From Sistotremastrum niveocremeum HHB9708 (Eukaryota; Basidiomycota; Agaricomycetes; Sistotremastrales; Sistotremastraceae), in assembly GCA_001630475.1 (NCBI GenBank), contig KV419409.1, forward strand, positions 1 through 64,000: 64,000 nt of DNA, in the 5' to 3' direction. The translations under genes and the position numbers were made by a program. Shown here piece by piece: positions 43,302 through 56,235 of the stretch. Every line of letters starts with the position of its first letter. The stretch's first letter is position 1. The notes under the pieces are model-generated. The model worked only from the letters and a program-made list of their open reading frames with translations. It was not told where the DNA came from and ran no database searches.

Positions 43302-46055
43302 TCACTTCAAGAGTGCACCCATGATTTTCGCGCCAGCAAGGAGTGCTTTTCCGGTTTTAATAGCACTTGATCCCCGGTGTGCGTTCCCTTGCGCTTGTTG
43401 GTTATAGCCTCCCCGATTGCCTTGAGGTTGTGGGGCATACCCTACATGGTGCCCTTGAGGCTGTTGATTATATCCAACATGGTGTCCTTGCTGTGGAGGC
43501 GGGCCATAGGCAGGGTATTGCGGTTGGGCAGGAGCCTGAGCTGGATAGCCCGCATTACCCGTATAGGGTTGTTGTACAGTCGCTGTATAAGGATGGTGTC
43601 CGACGGGCTGAGATGGCTGAGGGTGATGATTCTGAGCGGGATTCTGCTGATGTGCGTGGTGCTGATATTGAGTGTAAATCTTCTGGGCCGTGCTGACGAA
43701 GGAGGCTCCTCCTCGATGATGATTCGGACGATGATGTGTTGCATGACTAAAGAAACCTGACGCGCTTTGACTGCTATCTTGGCCTTGAGATTGATCGTTG
43801 TTGAAATCGTTGCCACCATTATCGGTTGGGTCAGTATTGTACTGCGATAGATCTGGGTTGCTCCCTGTGCAATCTGTCAGCTCGCTTAGAAGAATAAAGC
43901 GACATGGAAATTTGACCTGAAGGTCCGTAGGTCGTAGGGGTATAGCCGCTTCCATAATCAGTAGGGCCATAGTCAGCGGGGACATAGCCGCTTCCTATAT
44001 TCACAAGCACTTGAGAGCAATTTCTTCGGATCTCATTTTGCGACACACCTTGGCTTGGGTCGTATCCGCCCATGCTTGGGTCAGTATTGCCATAGGTATC
44101 CGGAGTGTAACCCTGATCTCCTCCAATACTTGTAGGATCGTAGCCTCCATTAAAGCCTATCAAGTTGGTGAGGACTATTTCAGGAACTCAGAAAACTCCC
44201 CCACCTTGATCCGTATTGAAGGTATTATCTGGACTGTACGCACTTGGATCTTGATTTCCGAAAGAACTGAAGTCCGTACCCGACGTGTCAAACGTCGACG
44301 AATCAAATCCGGTAGTATCCGGTGTCCCACTATCCCCGCCGCCCGGAATCAGATTAGATATCGCATCACCCATACCACTCATGTCAAATGTACTGCCATC
44401 GCCTTGATTGCCAGTCATATTTTCTATAGCACCCTCAGCAATTATTCCAATTGTTGCTCCAACAGCCAGACCAGCGAGGGCCTTTCCAAATCGACCGAAC
44501 CCATGCTTCTGAGGAGCCTGACGCTGCACCTGGATAGGAGCTTGGACAGGCCCAGGCGGGGGATTGTGGAAAGCCGGCGGTGCTGATTGCCGGCGAGGAT
44601 GGTTCTGCTGCTGGGGAGGTGGAGGGAGCTGGGTGCCTTGGTACGGTGTAGTCTGCAGGAAAAATCAGCTGAAAGGAGTAGATGATGACTTTCATAGCTT
44701 ACCGGAACAGAATGGAATTGACCAGAGGCAGGAGAAGGCGATGTCTGGAAGTAAGAATCTGGTGACAAAGGAGGTGTAGGAGGAACAGCATTCTGGGGAA
44801 CAGGGGGTGGTGGGGATGTCGGATACTGTGCCTGTGGGGGATATGGCGTTGGATAGCCAGCTCCATTGGGTGTGATATTGCTTTGTTGAGGGGAGGGATA
44901 ATCGGAGGGCCCATTAGTAGAAGGAGCTGGCATATTTGGATACAAGCTGGGGGGTTGCATGATAGGCTGGCTTTGTGAGTGAACTGGAGCAGGTCGAGGA
45001 GGGTGCTGGATGGGAGGCGGCATGGGCGATTGCTGTACGGCAATAGGCATCGGCTGGTTCGGTGACGGCACGATGGACTGGCGATTAGGGCTCTGAGCCT
45101 GTCGTTGCGGAAGCGGAGGAGGGACGGCGCCATATTGGCCTTGGTCGTTCAATTTCAATGGTGGCTGGCTAGAAGGACTTCCTGGGACGGCAGCTGGCGG
45201 GCCAACATTGGGGTGAGAAGGAGGTTCGGGGGCACGGGGGGTTTGGTTCACCACATAGCTCGGCTGGCTGGGTTGCACTGGCGGCTTTTCAGAGTACGAT
45301 GGGTGATTTGCCTGGTGTTCCAAAGGCGGGCTGGCGGCATGGTATGGAGGAGCAGAAGGAATCGTTGTAGCTGGGTGAGGAGGTTCTATAACACTGGCGG
45401 GTCGAGCTGCGACAGTATGAAGGATACGAGGTGCCTTTGGTTGCTCAGATTCCACTGGGATGGTGGCATAGTTTGCTGATGCAGCAGGGGTGGTCTCGGT
45501 CGCTTGATAACGTGGAGAAGGAGCAGATTCATGACGAGAATGTCTTGGGCTGCTGGAAGTGTTTCGGATCTGGGTAGGATTCGAAAGAGTGTCGGTATAC
45601 AGAGGCGATGACGTCTGGCTCGAGACAACCCGGGGAGTTGATTGGCCTGACACGGGCGCTGGGCTCGGAGAATGCGAGACTTGGGGCGACGGGAGTATAG
45701 GGACCGTGCTTTGGCTCAGCGAGCTTTTATAAAGCAGCTGCGCCCGAGACAGGCCACCTGAGCTGGAACCTTCGGCATTCGTGCTCGCTGCGGCCTGATT
45801 TTGGACAAAGTCGGCAGGATGGACCCAAGAAGAATGATGGCCATTTCTGTAATACCTGGCAAAGATAAGATCAGACCAAGACAGTCTTATTAGAACGCAG
45901 GTTCGGAATGTACCAATGTTTCGATCTGCCAAGCCAGATAATCAGTTCGGAACGCTACGCTTCGGTTGGCTATAGCATAGACGCTCGACTCACGGGGGAT
46001 CATAATGGCTTGTCCAACCGGCTGGCAAAGGTCTGTTGTCCATTCTCGCTGCCAT
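43302..46055 (-). CDS. WW-domain protein with proline-rich region and glycine-zipper-like segment
   Basis: ATG 46053-46055 (or the in-frame ATG 46041-46043) opens MDNRPLPAGWTSHYDPP. A 12-base exon and the next exon complete a WW domain: PSKHWYYRNGHHSSWVHP. About 400 residues of Pro/Ser/Gln-rich sequence follow, with PPPLP and PPPPVP runs. Then comes a hydrophobic Gly/Ala segment (KALAGLAVGATIGIIAEG) resembling a glycine zipper, followed by Gly/Tyr/Asp-rich repeats (DYGPTDYGSGYTPTTYGPSG). Near the C-terminus are tandem units around GHHVGYNQQPQ and GHHVGYAPQPQ. It ends KTGKALLAGAKIMGALLK, stop 43302-43304. About seven exons. The function is unknown. WW domains bind proline motifs, and the protein carries its own, so self-association is plausible. 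Confidence 0.78.
43370..43510 (-). repeat. tandem coding repeat near the end of the WW protein
   Basis: Three to four copies of a roughly 12-codon unit (GHHVGYNQQPQ, GHHVGYAPQPQ, GNRGGYNQQAQ) encode a Gly/Tyr/Gln-rich tail. The DNA copies share a CATGGTG/CCTTGAG pattern on the plus strand. Confidence 0.7.
45914..45925 (-). other. 12-base microexon inside the WW domain
   Basis: The exon reads ATCGAAACATTG on the minus strand, flanked by AG (45926-45927) and GT (45912-45913). It joins CC (end of DPP) to G-TAT-TAC, giving DPPSKHWYY and closing the WW fold. Without it the two halves of the domain are out of frame. Confidence 0.75.
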
Positions 46056-46470
46056 CGTCGTCGTTGGGTGGGGTTGGGTCGGTTTGCGACCGTCTCATTT
46101 TATCGTGCGCTCGTGACTCGCGATCAAGATCAGATCCGCATGCCTCGGCCGCTGACACCCCTTGGACCGTGCCTGCGTGGCTGTGCACTTCCACTAGGCA
46201 CATGCGGTGCCACCTCACTTTCAAACGCGTGTCAAGACAAAAAAGTTTTGGTTGTGAATTCTAATATAGTAGGTATATATCCTGTAGTAGCGGTATCAAT
46301 GTGCGACAAATAGATGGTATGTATCCAGAAAAAATGCGTTGTAGAGGATCTAACGAGTGAGCGAAGGTATAGAAAGCAGTGACCTGATACAGAATAGCTT
46401 AAGGACAAGGAAAGCAATATGGTCTGACAACAGAGATATGAAAATATGGTCGTAAATGTCGTTAGGGTCG
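46056..46470. other. intergenic, promoter of the WW gene and 3' flank of the kinesin gene
   Basis: 415 bases between two leftward genes. AT-rich near 46250-46300. No gene recognised. Confidence 0.5.
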
Positions 46471-49400
46471 TCATGACAACAATCGGGTGGGATCCAGCTT
46501 CGTGATCCACGATTGAAGCTCCTTCGCGCTGGGCGCCGCGAAGGCGAGAGAATTTGTAGATGTGAAGAGAGTGAACACATATTTACGCTGAGGTTGACAT
46601 TAGTCCGTGTCAGGAAACGATCCAAGAACTATACCTTGAATAATTCCTCCATGTCCGGGTTATGCTCGACTTTCACTCCGCTAAGACTGATGATGTTCAC
46701 TTCATCTACTTCGTCCGAGCGCAAATATATATGGACGTATGGTCTAGTGAAACGATCAGGTAACGTTGTACCAGGATTTCCAGGGGTGACTGACCGACGA
46801 AGGACAACCCAGCGCTTCTCCCAAGTGTTCTCGGCCGCATCAGTGAGTAAAGTCAAGTAAGCATATTTCGTGGTACCGTTTCTGATGATGATATCAGTGT
46901 CTTGTATCGGAAACTGAACAAGCCAACATACACGCGTGGCATCAGCTTTGCTTGCCCAACAAGTCGTAATGGTTCCGCGAGGTTCCTTCTCTTCGCCTTG
47001 CGCTTTTCATCCCCATCAGACTCATCGGGTTCTTGGTTCAGCAAAATCTAGCAGAGGGCGGTCAGATCAAAGAGGCTTGTATAACTTTCCAGGACTTACC
47101 TCCCCGGGATAACCACTTCGCCGTTGCCATAGAGCCAAACACTTCTCCAGTAACTGCTGGTCCTTCTCTTTCTTCCACGGATTATCATCGCTGACAACAG
47201 TGATTGAAGGAAGAGATGAAAGCACGGCCTTCACAGCCTGAACGTCAGCCGCTCGACGTTCGGTGCTAATGAGTCGAGAATAATCCTGTACGACTGAAAC
47301 ACCACGTGGTTTCCACGAGCTCAGAACTTCTTCCCCGCGGACGTATTTCTCCGAAGTATCTAAGCGCCACAGTTCTTTCGGCGAACGTGTCAGCGGCGGC
47401 GTCATTCGAAGCGAGAAAACAGCCGTTGTCTTGGGTACCACTTTGGAAGAGTCGAAGAACATGCGCACTTTGGAAGGTGTGCCTGCCTCGCGGGATTTCA
47501 TAGTGATCGCCACATCCATAGAGAAATGGACAGGTTCGGTACATGATTCGATGAGGACGAACCACTGGAGCTGGAGGAGAACGCGATATTGAGGTAAGGT
47601 AACTTTGTTGAGCAAAGCTGAGTTGTGGACGCCCGAATCCCAAGCTGCTTCGGTGGAGATCGAAGCAGTTCCATCTGGATTGAACTCGATGTTTTGCTCT
47701 TTCGTCAGAGCAAGATCGACAAGACCCTTTGAAGGAGATTCTTGTATCAGACCCTTGGGATCAAGTGAACGAATGAATCCAATACGAAGTCTCGCAAGGC
47801 TAGTCCACGGAAGCTGTCGGCCGGAGTTCGATTCCAGAGTCAAAACGAGCCGTCTCTGGATGCCCTGATGAAGAATGAAGGCTCCCGGGTCGAGTGGTCC
47901 TTGCGAAATAGCAGGGACAGGTGTATATTGTCCGTCCGAACCCAGCTCGCAGATTTGCAATCTTGCGATGACATCATGTGTCTGCTCGACAACAAAGTCT
48001 GTTTCCGACCGACGCATCAGGGGCAGAGCCGGCGGACGATCCTGAGCTTCTGTGGGATCCACAATATTGCCTATTTTGAGGCCCTTTTGCTCCCGCAACT
48101 CATCCCATCGTTCTAAGCGTTCCACGTAAGTAGGTTTCGCAGAGGCGAAGAATTCTATGGGGGCATAACCATCGCGAAGATACGATGAAACTCTGGATGT
48201 AACTGCAAGGTTAAAGGAATGGCGGAATTTGAGGTCTGAGAGCGATTGTTGGTCGATATCAACGACCGAAGACGGATATATCTCCTCATTCGCTGTGGAG
48301 GAGCCCATGAAAGCCGAAAGTCTGACTTGGCAGTGAACGGACGAGAATTCATGTGGGGAGAGGCCCTTGACTGAGTCGATAGTGACAAAGAACCCTAGGC
48401 GACTGCCTGATGGGACGGTGCGAGGCATGGGAGAAGATGATCGGGTCGAAATGTTGGAACCATTGGCTCGCTTGGAAGACTCGACGAGGTTGATGATCTT
48501 TATATCTACGCGACACGACCCAATGGCTTCGGCAGTGTATCGACAAAATATTGGCACGGTGGACGTTGAAGAAAGTCGACGAGAGAGAGACGCCAGGGAT
48601 ACTAATGCGTTTCCAATGAAGGAGTACCGGGGTGGAGGGGAGTCGTAGAATGGTTCTTCCGAAGAGAAGTGCTGTGAGTAGGATGGTCGATCGATGAAGG
48701 ATGTCAAGTTGCGCATTCGCTGGACTTGTTGCTGCATCCTGTCAAGAGACCAGACGTATACGGCGTTATGTCTCTTGTCGAGGACTTTGACAGCTACGGT
48801 TGGCTGCGTCGCTGATGCCAGCGTGGGATCTACAACGTCTCCGATTTCGTCCAGGCCAGCAATGGCATCTATCTGGGATGTCGGTGCCGCCAGAGAGCCG
48901 CCAGACGCAATGGTGAAGTTGTACGTGACATCTTTATGAAGTTCTTCGCTAGATGGGGATAAGATATCGGCTGCTAACACAGCCGGATGCTCTCACCTGA
49001 TGATGTTGGCCTCTTTCAGAAGTACCGCTGATGATAGTGTCAGCTCAGCCATCGAGAATGCTCTATGAGCTCTCCATTTGTCCAGTACTTTTCGAATCAG
49101 TCTCAGCTGCTTCGCAGTATACACAATTGGATCTAGATCCTCGAGCTCGTCTTCGCTTCTACGAATATGCAGGCCCATGACTTTCTTCATCCGCGTCTGC
49201 AGTAGCTTCAGCTGATGTTCCATATGAGTCTTCTCAACTCTCAGATCTTCAGCTTCCGATGATTCAGAGAGGGCAGATAGGCGAGACTCGAAGTCCGCGC
49301 GCTGAGCCTCCATCTGCTCCTGCATTTCTCGAACAGAATCCTCCAACTCAGGATTCTCTTGAATGGCGGCGTTGTCGATGCTTGTGTCATCGGTGAAAGC

Positions 49401-52400
49401 GTCCTCGAACGGGCGTCCAAACTCACTCCAGACATCGTTGGTGTGAGACAGACTACTTTCTGGTCTGGACTTCCCATGATCGCGCATGGTCTTCACCTTG
49501 GTGATCCGTTCATACAGCTTATTCAAATCCTCATCGGGAAGGTTATCCAGACCAGGATCCATGCCGAGCCTTGCGAGAGCCGCCTCACGTTTCGCGTACG
49601 TCCAATCAACATCGGGGGCAGAGGAGTCTGATACAGGTGAGTCGGGACGTGTACCTCCCGTCGAAGGTGAGCCTGTCAAGTCGCCATTGAGATCGCTGGC
49701 GCTGACGCTAATGTGCATGTTTGACTTTTGACGATCACGTTGCTTCCGCACCTCTTCTGGGTTGTTGAACCTGAAGACATGATGTTCCCCTGCGCAACTT
49801 ATGTAATAAAGTCCGAAGCTCTAAAGACAGAACTTACCTAAGATTATACGATAGCCGGACTTTAGCTTATACGGCTGAGACGACGGGTCAATTCCCGATG
49901 CGTAGCCTGGTAAGTCGTACTTACCTGACTTGTATCGATTTGCTTCCCGTTTAAGAACTGATTTGTGATAGTCAGGTAAGCTGGTGGTGCTATATTGGTT
50001 TATGGACTTACGGTTGTACTTTCTGGCATTGCGTACAAGAACACCTTGCCATCCGTGTTTTCGAAGTAACAATGTTCTTCGAGGATACTCTCGCCGCTCA
50101 GACGAATGGCCGCAGGCTTCTCGCTATCGAGACGCCCAACCTTGAGAAGGAGTCAACGGATGAGCGAATAGGTGGCACAGGAAACCCGACCATGGTTCTG
50201 CCGTTCTTCAACTGATAAATGAGGCATTCGCTCATCAGAGGGTCTGCGAGCCCATTCATCAGCTATACATCAATATTGACTCAGGACGAAACCAACCTTC
50301 GTTCTGAAGAAACGAGATGATTCCTTAGAATCAAGCAAGTGGCACGAGAGGCGGGGGCTTACCAGGTTAACCAGATGTGGCATCTGCCGAAGTCATTGTT
50401 ACGAGCGTTATTCGGAGACGACCAGAGCGCATACCTTCTTGGGCGTATGTACGCCGACTAGATTCTTCTCAACCGTTATGCCTAATTCTTCGAGGGCTTT
50501 CTCCCTCTCTTTCTGGACCTCCTGAGTCCGCAGCATCTTCTCCTCCCACGTCTCGTTCAGATCACGCATTAACTTCTCGGAAGTCTGCAACTGCTCTTGC
50601 AGAGCTGCTTTCGTGACAGTTTTAATCTCGCCCTCCTTGGTTCGATAAGTCACTTTCTGCAACTCTGGCGGTACAGCAGGATCGTAAGTGTCCTCTCCAG
50701 TGTGTCCGCCGCCTCCGCCTGAAACGCGCATCCGCAGCGTTTCCAATTCTTCCTTGAGTTCTCGAATGAGCTTAGCGTTGGGGTCTTCGTTGACAACAGC
50801 TTTGTTCTTGATCTTCTTGGCCTAAAAATGTGTTAGTGACCAGTGATGAATAGATAGACGCGCAGACTCTTACTTGATCGGCGTACCGCAATGTACTCAG
50901 CGTTTCGTCATAATCGGCGGGAGAGATCGCAGCGATCATAGCAGTCTTGGAGTTTCCTCCGAGACTATCTTTCAGGAGCCATGTTAAGACCTAGAACAAA
51001 AAATTGAGTCGGGTGTTTGAGAATCACGGCATAGACTTGCCGAGTCGCGGTAGGGAACGAAATCTTCTGCTTTTCCCTTCTTCCCTTTCCCTTTCACCTC
51101 AGACGCCATAGCTAAAGCCGAGATGACCTTTCCAAGAGTAGTAAGTGATTTGTTGATGTTAGCACCCTCTTTCAGCCGCTGTCCCGTGGCGCCGGTAGAG
51201 TTCGCTCGCTCAGAACCTGCTAGATCGACCAAGCTGATGCGCGAGACTTTCTCCGTATCAAGATTGGTCGCAACATCTCGACGCTTCTGGGTGAGAAGAA
51301 GGGTAAAAACAGCATGCGAACGGGACGAGCTATTTCGATCACTGAATGAATTTGCAAAAAAGGATAATGTTGTAGCTTACGTCTCGTTCATGTTGGTAGC
51401 CGCGACTGTCCTAGCCTTGTTCCCCTCGTCCATCAGAGTCATCATTTCCTCGTAGCTCCCAACCATGAGTTTAGAGAGGTCTTCTACATAGGGACCCATG
51501 CTGAGAAGAACCGTTTAGTCAAGTCACCGTTTGCGTAAAATAAAACCCGCATACCTAGGATGCTCACGCACTTTAAGGTTGCCTTTGTTCTTGGGGTTTA
51601 AGAGATCCCTGACTTTCTCGTTGTAAATCTATACAACCGACTATATTAGAGCGAACTATATCTTGACATATGAATCCATACCTCGATATATGACACTTCT
51701 ACAGTGAAGCTGATGTTAGGATCAGCCGCCATCCGATCCTCAGTACGCGTGAACAATTCGGAACATGTTAGAGGTATAATTCCTTTGTCTGCTCCGTCTT
51801 CAGAATGTCGAAGGTCAGCCTTAGGTATACGGCAAAGCGTTAAAGGTACCAACATCCCATCATACTGTGATAGATGAAATAAGCGAGAGCCGATATTCAG
51901 AAATGAGATAATCACCTATATGACTTTCCAGAACCTGGAGGATCTAAGGACTGGAGCATAGTCGAGAAGCATGATCACATACCTGTCTGGCCATCTTTCG
52001 GATATTCGTCTAAGCTTCGTCCAGTGCATACAACGCAAAGACTCACAAGCTAGAATACACGCGTTGAACCCCGCGAATCCATGATCCAAAAGCTCCTTTC
52101 CTAAATCATCGTACAAGGTCTGTTGACTACAATAGTCGGGGTCGTCGCGATCGCCAGCGGACCAGTACGACTTGTCGAACGCGAATGCAAGTGTTTTTCG
52201 TTCCGAGCCACGACCTTGATTCTTCTCAGTGCTTGCTGAGACGTCCGGAGGGTCTATGAACGTCTGGTTTCCTTGCATCCGAATGAGTCCCTTTGCGCCG
52301 CGCGCGAGCTCTGCCCAGGATATTCATTAGGGTTTGCCATTGAAACACGAAGGAGACTGCCACACCTCTGGAATTGAGAGGACGACATCTGACGACCACC

Positions 52401-52426
52401 TTAATGTTCCCGCCATCGTCAGCCAT
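46471..52426 (-). CDS. kinesin-3 motor (Unc104/KIF1 type) with FHA and PH domains
   Basis: Plus-end motor for vesicles and endosomes. ATG 52424-52426 gives [20 protein letters not shown]. The motor domain is split into many exons: [30 protein letters not shown], then three tiny exons forming [59 protein letters not shown] (switch I), [16 protein letters not shown] (switch II), [20 protein letters not shown] and [20 protein letters not shown]. After the neck comes an FHA domain ([32 protein letters not shown]). A coiled coil, a KIF1-type region and a long conserved stalk follow. A C-terminal PH domain ([20 protein letters not shown] to [17 protein letters not shown]) binds lipid. Stop 46471-46473. 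All hallmark domains are present. Its start is 279 bases from that of the divergent BUR1 gene. Confidence 0.94.
51854..51994 (-). other. three consecutive microexons encoding the kinesin P-loop
   Basis: Between the exon ending at 52047 (FNACILA) and the exon starting at 51797 (GADKGIIP), three exons must be inserted in order: 51983-51994 (12 bases, ATGGCCAGACAG), 51916-51934 (19 bases, GTTCTGGAAAGTCATATAG) and 51854-51864 (11 bases, TATGATGGGAT). Each is bounded by AG and GT. Together they give AYGQTGSGKSYSMMGYGADK, the complete Walker A loop. Other groupings that I tried break the frame or lose the GxxxxGKS motif. Confidence 0.85.
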
Positions 52427-52705
52427 AGCAATAGAATGTATGAGCACGCTGGCCCGTTGTAGGGGTGCCCGTCGCGTTCACGAAACTCCGCGTTGCGCGC
52501 CTCCGACTCGTTCTGCGAACGCCCGTCACCACTTGGGCTCAGCATCATTTCTCCTTGCTCTTTCATTATGACCTGCATCTAAGTCTTCAAATAGACGCTT
52601 TCAGAACCTTAATAATTGTTTCTTATTTCATTGATCGCTGATCTGTCTTTCCTTTACACCTCCAGCTTTCTCAATCTTCACTGGCAGACCTGATTTGCTA
52701 CCGGC
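52427..52705. promoter_or_regulatory. 279-base divergent promoter (kinesin-3 / BUR1)
   Basis: Start codons of two divergent genes are 279 bases apart. Pyrimidine-rich runs lie near 52600-52680 on the BUR1 side (TTTCTTATTTC, CTTTCCTTTACACC). No specific operator recognised. Confidence 0.5.
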
Positions 52706-55700
52706 ATGTCTTCCACCATGAAACGAAAGGCTGACGGCTCGCCTTCCGAGCGACCAGCCAAACGTTTCATACCATCTTCGCCCGAAGAGGGTGAACTAGA
52801 TGATAGCATGCCATTGCAACCCGCTGATGTCAAGGCATCGCCTGCTGACAGGCAAAGCACTAGGTCGCCTTCTCCTGGAAAACCCAAAGCTCCGGCAATG
52901 GAAACTTTCAAACCCAAAATTGCTTTCCCTTTCAAGAAAGCGAAAGACACTCTACCACCGAAAGTGGACTTGCAGATGGACAAAGCACAAGCCAGCCCCA
53001 TCCAGGAGACGAAAGAGGAGGGCGAGGCGGAAGATACCATGAATGGATCGGGAAGGGAGAAGCCCAACGATTCGAGATACTATGATGAGCATAACCGGAA
53101 TCGGCGGCGCCCAGAAACGTGAGCTCCATACGCTAAGCCAACAAAGCAACCTCATATACTTTACTTCTCAGTCCTCCCAGAGAACGACGGAGAGAGGCAC
53201 ATCCACTCCCACCCCCTCCCCAGTTCGATACATGGGCCTCGGAGCCTAGCAGACACCCAGGGCACACTCGGGATGATCGTCGGCGCGGTGATTCCTGGAG
53301 AGACCGCTATGAGCCTCCGCCAGTGGCAAGATACGAGTATGATGCTTACAGGCCAAGTGCTTCGGCACATCGCAATCGCTCTCGTTCTAGATCATACAGT
53401 CCGCCAGGCGGACGAAACGGCAGACCTTGGGACGCTCGCTCTCAGAATGTCGGGCGAAGAGGAAATCGGGATTCGAGGCCTTTTTATCAGGAAGACCCTC
53501 GGTTTCCTCATCTTCATCGTAATGATAGAAGTTCTCCCTCTCGTCCATCATCACCGCCAAATCATCGACGGCGATCACCCAGTAACGCACCTTCAGGCTC
53601 TCGCCATGGTTATTCGGAGGCTGGCAGTCCTCGACCCGCCTCTACAGAACCTCGACCTCCTCAGGGAACGCCCCCTCGGGGTAGTCCTGATTCTCCTCCA
53701 CCCCCACCACCTATTGTACACGCACTCCCTCGTAAACCTGTCCTTGACCGACCTCCGCTTCATGGCGCTCCTGAATCTAACTTCTCCCCGCCGTCTACGG
53801 CAGCAGCTCCCCCTCCCTCGCATGTGCACCAAAATGGACATACAAAGGAGAAATCATTCCCCAAAGACGCAGACTCCGAGAGGGCAAAGGAAAAGAAGGC
53901 TGCTGTGCCACCTCCACCGCCGAAGCCACCAAAAATCCCCCAGACCTTTTCGAAAAAGCAGGAATCGGAAAATTATGGTCGTACGTTCCTCGGGTGTGGG
54001 GACATAGTCGACTATGAAGTAAGCACCAAATTAGGCGAGGGCACTTTTGGGTGATTCTCTTTCTCTTACATCCATGTATCGCTTTACTGATTTAAGTTCC
54101 ACTCAGTGTCGTTCACAAAGCATATCACCGCCTCTCCAAACGCCAAGTGGCTTTGAAAAGAGTCATGTTTCATAATGCTAAGGAAGGAATGCCTATCACG
54201 GCTCTTCGTGAGATTAAAATACTTAAATCTCTCGACCATTATTGCGTCATCTCGCTATTGGACATGATCATTGTGAAGGGTCAGTGAGGGTCCCATTTTT
54301 TGTTTATTTGCTGACCTTTACCAAGTGACGGCAAAGGAGCCCCAGATTTATATGGTCTTTCCATATATGGATCACGACTTGGCTGGGTTACTCGAAAATG
54401 ATAAGGTCAAATTGAGTCCAAGTCAAATCAAACTTTACATGAAACAACTACTGGAAGGAACGGAATACCTTCACCGAGTATGTCTTCTCATCATATCCGG
54501 TCCCATTGCTGACATATAAGGGTAGAATCAAATCATCCATCGAGATATGAAAGCGGCCAATCTGTTGATCGACAACAAGGGTTCTCTTAAAATAGCTGAT
54601 TTCGGTCTTGCAAGACCAGTTGCGGGTCCCGAACAGCTGAAATCGAACCGTCAAGAGCGATACACGAACTGTGTCGTAACGCGATGGTATCGACCTCCAG
54701 AGTTGCTATTGGGTGCTCGGGAATACGGCGGAGAAATCGATCTTTGGGGCATCGGGTACTGTCTCTTCTTCCAGAGCACGAGTTATATGTTGACACAGTC
54801 CAAAGTTGCATCTTGGGCGAAATGTTCACGAGACGGCCGATTCTGACAGGAGATAGCGACTTCAATCAACTCATTGCTATTTGGAAGTTATGTGGAACAC
54901 CAACCAATGAGTCATGGCCCGGTTGGGATGCATTACCGGGCTGTGAAGGCGTCAAGATATTCCAGCGATGGCCCAGAATACTCCGATCACATTTTTCAGA
55001 GTATTGCCATCACCACTTTGCTCCTACAAATTCTGATCATTATCTCCCAGTCTGACTCCAGAAACTGTGGACCTAATTGATAAGTTACTCACTGTCAATC
55101 CGAAGCAGAGAATTACTGCTGCGCAAGCTCTCGATCACGACTACCTGTGGACAGACCCTCTCCCCGCAGATCCCAAAACGTCAGCCGATTTCTCTGATAA
55201 ATGGTACTTGTCTGATTCTCCCTAGACTGCCGCAATATGAGGCATCTCACGAATTCACCAAATCAACGCGCAAAAAGGAACCCAATCCGCATCTTGTCAA
55301 CAATCATAACAACAACCGGCCATTAATGGAACCAGACGCGCCACGTGGCCCATCTGTTCCTCATACGCTCCCTCAGCCACTCATCTTGCGGGATAATACC
55401 CGTCCACCCACCAGAGAATCATTCCGTCCGAATTTTGGTCCACCTCACCCCGGCGGAGGGTGGCGACCGCCTGGTCCTCATATTCCGAATGGCATGCAAC
55501 AAAGGCGACACGACAGCAGACCTTTCGGACCACCGCCGCCTCTTCCGTCTGGCTTGCCATCTAGGCCGATGGCGAATATGCCCAATCGATCTGGCAACTG
55601 GAATCCAAATACGCCGCCTCCCAATCGACATCCTCAACCCGGCGGTCCGCCGAATTTTTCTCGAAATGGGCATCCACCCAGACCGCCTTTGCACAATGGC

Positions 55701-55736
55701 CCTTCATATCAAGGCGACAGTCTCCCTTACGGCTAA
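52706..55736 (+). CDS. BUR1: CDK9/Bur1-type cyclin-dependent kinase
   Basis: Transcription-elongation kinase acting on RNA polymerase II and Spt5. ATG 52706 ([20 protein letters not shown]) starts a 390-residue basic, Arg/Ser/Pro-rich N-terminus, unusually long for the family. The kinase domain follows: [13 protein letters not shown] / [20 protein letters not shown], the CDK9-type helix [46 protein letters not shown] (catalytic loop), [31 protein letters not shown] (activation Thr), IDLWGIG / [13 protein letters not shown], and [20 protein letters not shown]. The C-terminal tail is Pro/Gly/Asn/Arg-rich ([20 protein letters not shown]) and ends DSLPYG. About eight exons. PITALRE separates it from Ctk1/CDK12 relatives. 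It is divergent from the kinesin gene. Confidence 0.92.
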
Positions 55737-56235
55737 TAGCACTGTAGGTCATCGGTTACGCCTTCTGCTCACGTCTCAGGATAGTGATAAGCAATGCTTC
55801 TTGGAACACTATAATAACCCATCATTGTAATTATACAATCTGTGCATTTGTATCTTTATTGTATGTTAGACCCTTTCTCTGGGAAACTTGAATGCGGCGC
55901 GATGTTCCAAACTATAAACTATGCACTGATAAGGAAGAACACCTGAGCTTATAGGGTGTGATCGAGGTTGTGAAGAGTAGTGCCAGTTTGGTTAGTGGAG
56001 CCGGGAAGATCTACAAAATTAGACTTTAGGCTCTCGGTCTTCTATGTATCCGCCTTCCTCGACCCTCACTTAGCTCACCCCTTGCATGGCCTTTGGAAAA
56101 ATCACACAGACATGAACAACATATATCGACATGCGCATACAAAGTTACATTCCAATTCGGTTAGTGATACCAAGACATGAAGAGCTCCAATAAATGATTC
56201 GACCAGAGTACACCGAGTGTGCTACCGTGGATCGT
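55737..56235. other. convergent intergenic region
   Basis: 499 bases between the BUR1 stop and the stop of the second WW gene. It includes an AT-rich part near 55800-55860 that should contain polyadenylation signals. No gene seen. Confidence 0.5.
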
